Shown: positions 62,359 through 64,000 of the stretch, in pieces
Layout of the letters: every line of letters begins with the position of its first letter
Numbering within the stretch: position 1 is the first letter of the stretch
Assembly: GCF_014195095.1 (NCBI RefSeq)
Contig: NZ_JACIBC010000009.1
Coordinates: 1-64,000, forward strand
DNA length: 64,000 nt
Direction of reading: 5' to 3'
Origin: Rhizobium sp. BK602
GTDB lineage: Bacteria; Pseudomonadota; Alphaproteobacteria; Rhizobiales; Rhizobiaceae
Translations under genes and position numbers: made by a program
The notes under the pieces: generated by a model
The model's database searches: none
Told to the model about the DNA's origin: nothing
Seen by the model: only the letters and a program-made list of their open reading frames with translations

Positions 62359-62669
62359 TTTCGTATCTCCTATGTTTGAAGCATAACCGAGATTAAAAGC
62401 TGATAGAAAGCCATGAAAGCCACGTGGCGGACAAAAAACGGACAAATCCGGACATAGACTGATGCGACGCATGGTGCGTTTTGTGGATGTCGACCGCCGC
62501 GGGCCGTTGCGCCATCGGTTGGGGGCGAATAAGCTTGCCCCGGTTTCGTCTCGAGCGGGACTCTCGTTTCGCTCCGCCCCTCATGTTCAAAACGATCCCG
62601 CCGGAAGGCCGTATCGCGACCTCCGCTCTGCGGCTGTCCGCTTCGGGATCATGCTCCAGGAGAAAAATC
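62359..62669. promoter_or_regulatory. Divergent control region with three CGGACA direct repeats
   Basis: CGGACA occurs at 62428-62433, 62439-62444 and 62449-62454, spaced by 11 and 10 bases (one helix turn), about 70 to 95 bases before the isochorismatase ATG. That spacing suits an AraC-type protein. The remaining 215 bases up to 62669 hold nothing else that I can support. Confidence 0.45.
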
Positions 62670-63656
62670 ATGTTGCGCTTCGGAATTCTGTCGACGGCGA
62701 AGATCGGTCGCGAGCTGGTGGTACCCGCCATTCAGGATGCGGAAAATTGCGTGGTGACGGCGATCGCCAGCCGCGATCTGGCCCGCGCCCGGCAGATGGC
62801 CGATCGTTTCTCCGTGCCGCACGCCTTCGGCTCCTACGAGGAGATGCTGGCCTCCGACACGATCGATGCCGTCTATATTCCGCTGCCGACCTCGCAGCAT
62901 GTCGAATGGACGATCAAGGCGGCCGATGCCGGCAAGCATGTGCTCTGCGAAAAGCCGATCGCGCTGAAGGCAGGGGAGATCGACGGCCTGATCGCCGCCC
63001 GCGACCGCAACAAGGTGCTGGTGAGCGAAGCCTATATGGTCACCTACGCGCCGGTCTGGCGCAAGGTGCGCTCGCTTGTGGCCGATGGCGCCATCGGCCG
63101 CCTGCGCCATATCCAGGGTGCCTTCACCTATTTCAACCGCGATGCCGGCAACATGCGCAATATCCCGGCGCTCGGCGGCGGCGGCCTGCCCGATATTGGC
63201 GTCTACCCGACGATATCAGCCCGTTTCGTCACCGGCCGCGAACCCCTGCGCATCCAGGCGGTCACCGAGCGCGACCCGGAATTCGGCACCGACATCTATT
63301 CCAGCGTCAAGGCCGACTTCGGCGATTTCGACATGAGCTTCTATATTTCGACGCAGCTCGCCAACCGCCAGGTCATGGTCTTCCACGGCACGGAAGGTTT
63401 CATCGAGGTGAAGTCGCCGTTCAATGCCGACCGTTACGGCGCCGAGGAGCTGGAGCTGACCAATCGCGGCCATTCGGAATCGCAGATCTTCCGCTTCCCC
63501 GACAGCCGGCAATACCGGCGCGAGGCGGAAGCCTTCGCATCGGCCGCGCTCGGCCAGGGCGCCGAGATCGTACCGCTCGAAAGCTCGAAGCTCAACCAGA
63601 AGGTCATCGACGCCATCTACCGCGCCAGCGAGAAGGAAGGCTGGGAACCGGTCTGA
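62670..63656 (+). CDS. Gfo/Idh/MocA family oxidoreductase
   Basis: A 328-residue protein. MLRFGILSTAKIGRELVVPA is the Rossmann start, AVYIPLPTSQHVEWTIKAAD follows, and KHVLCEKPIALK is the family signature with the catalytic Lys. The C-terminal domain has ALGGGGLPDIGVYPTISARF, close to trans-1,2-dihydrodiol or D-xylose dehydrogenase-type members. The ATG at 62670 has AGGAG 8 bases upstream; the open frame runs back but is non-coding there. It is divergent from the isochorismatase unit. It is a different subgroup from the protein at 9662. The substrate is probably a pyranose sugar, inferred. Confidence 0.92.
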   Translation: MLRFGILSTAKIGRELVVPAIQDAENCVVTAIASRDLARARQMADRFSVPHAFGSYEEMLASDTIDAVYIPLPTSQHVEWTIKAADAGKHVLCEKPIALKAGEIDGLIAARDRNKVLVSEAYMVTYAPVWRKVRSLVADGAIGRLRHIQGAFTYFNRDAGNMRNIPALGGGGLPDIGVYPTISARFVTGREPLRIQAVTERDPEFGTDIYSSVKADFGDFDMSFYISTQLANRQVMVFHGTEGFIEVKSPFNADRYGAEELELTNRGHSESQIFRFPDSRQYRREAEAFASAALGQGAEIVPLESSKLNQKVIDAIYRASEKEGWEPV

Positions 63657-63688
63657 GGGGATTCCTTATTTTCTGACGATTTTCTGAC

Positions 63689-63732
63689 GCAATTCCGGAC
63701 GGAAAACCGCTGCACACTTTTCCTGGAATTGC
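63689..63732 (+). repeat. Interspersed palindromic element, copy 5 (RIME-like)
   Basis: GCAATTCCGGACGGAAAACC at the left to TTTTCCTGGAATTGC at the right, the cleanest copy in the window. It lies between two convergent genes, one base from the stop codon of the GtrA-like gene. Confidence 0.75.
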
Positions 63733-63733
63733 T

Positions 63734-64000
63734 TCAAGAATTCTGCCGGTGGCGGAAGACGAAGCGTGAATAGCCGAAGAAGCTGAACGCCGTTGCCGCC
63801 GCCGATGCCAGCGTCAAAGCGATGATCGGCCGCAGGCTCGGCTCGGTCATCAGCAGCGAGCTGAACAGGGCGTAGTTCAGCAAGGCCGAGGTCAGGCCGA
63901 CTGAACCGTAGCGGAAGCCCTCGGCTGCCAGCGAACGGTCAGACCGGCCGAAGGTGAAATTGCGGTTGAGGAACCATGTGGCGAGCAGCGCGCTTGGTAT
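63734..64000 (-). CDS. GtrA-like membrane protein, C-terminal part (runs off the window)
   Basis: The last 88 codons of a minus-strand gene end at 63734. The sequence reads ATWFLNRNFTFG, then FRYGSVGLTSALLNYALFSS, and ends FFGYSRFVFRHRQNS. The Trp-Phe-x-Asn-Arg-x-Phe-x-Phe motif, the Arg-Tyr before a helix and the Arg-Phe-Val-Phe end are those of the GtrA-like family, small four-helix membrane proteins linked to flipping or transfer of lipid-linked sugars. The N-terminus and the likely glycosyltransferase partner lie beyond position 64000. Confidence 0.8.
   Translation of the reverse strand: MPSALLATWFLNRNFTFGRSDRSLAAEGFRYGSVGLTSALLNYALFSSLLMTEPSLRPIIALTLASAAATAFSFFGYSRFVFRHRQNS

Overview
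The window reads as a chromosomal segment of an alphaproteobacterium of the Rhizobiaceae, most likely Rhizobium or a close relative. Reasons: high G+C coding sequence throughout; rhizobial interspersed palindromic elements between genes; an Irr-type iron control element in front of an mbfA gene; a CtrA-type box; BA14K, EF-4 (LepA) and PheST proteins of rhizobial type; and a 341-residue acetylpolyamine amidohydrolase with the catalytic residue numbering of the alphaproteobacterial enzyme. This assignment is from recognition of families, not from a search.

Layout. 1-137: 5' end of purU. 350-8839: a surface-polysaccharide group (acyltransferase, polymerase/ligase-like membrane protein, secreted GH5 glucanase, Wzz/GumC-like chain-length protein, FlaA1/WbpM-like nucleotide-sugar dehydratase/epimerase, GT25 glycosyltransferase). 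9134-9466: a small exported protein. 9662-22487: a large catabolic and transport region with an oxidoreductase, a complete carbohydrate ABC importer, a minus-strand trio (NTF2-like protein, M81 peptidase-like protein, D-serine dehydratase/D-threonine aldolase-like enzyme), and a plus-strand set of RidA, an RpiR regulator, an SDR and a GH20 hexosaminidase. 22723-30116: mixed small operons, including a WcbI-like protein, tRNA-Leu(CAG), a phosphohexomutase, BA14K and SelW-like proteins, an amidotransferase, a Phd/PIN toxin-antitoxin pair, a GFA protein and a methyltransferase.

30178-32010 is lepA. Directly upstream lies an AT-rich two-gene cassette (32107-34030) of unrecognised function that looks acquired. 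34236-39887 holds an XRE-cupin regulator, a GNAT, a HAD hydrolase, aphA, a DMT exporter, a group III truncated haemoglobin and mbfA with its promoter. 39968-41615 has a LapG-type cysteine peptidase, a possible small RNA and an alpha/beta hydrolase. 41895-47951 is the translation block infC (AUU start), rpmI, rplT, a kinase-like gene, pheS and pheT. 48506-56113 pairs PBP1C with an alpha-2-macroglobulin. 56374-64000 holds two aldo/keto reductases, a LysR regulator, an M15-like protein, a GNAT, a GlxA-type regulator with its isochorismatase-like partner, a second Gfo/Idh/MocA dehydrogenase and the 3' end of a GtrA-like gene.

No rRNA, CRISPR array, insertion sequence, phage gene or replication origin was seen. 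The most interesting places are the AT-rich cassette at 32107-34030, the hexosaminidase/M81/D-amino-acid/RidA cluster, the small-RNA candidate at 40681-40780, and several untested regulatory palindromes and direct repeats.
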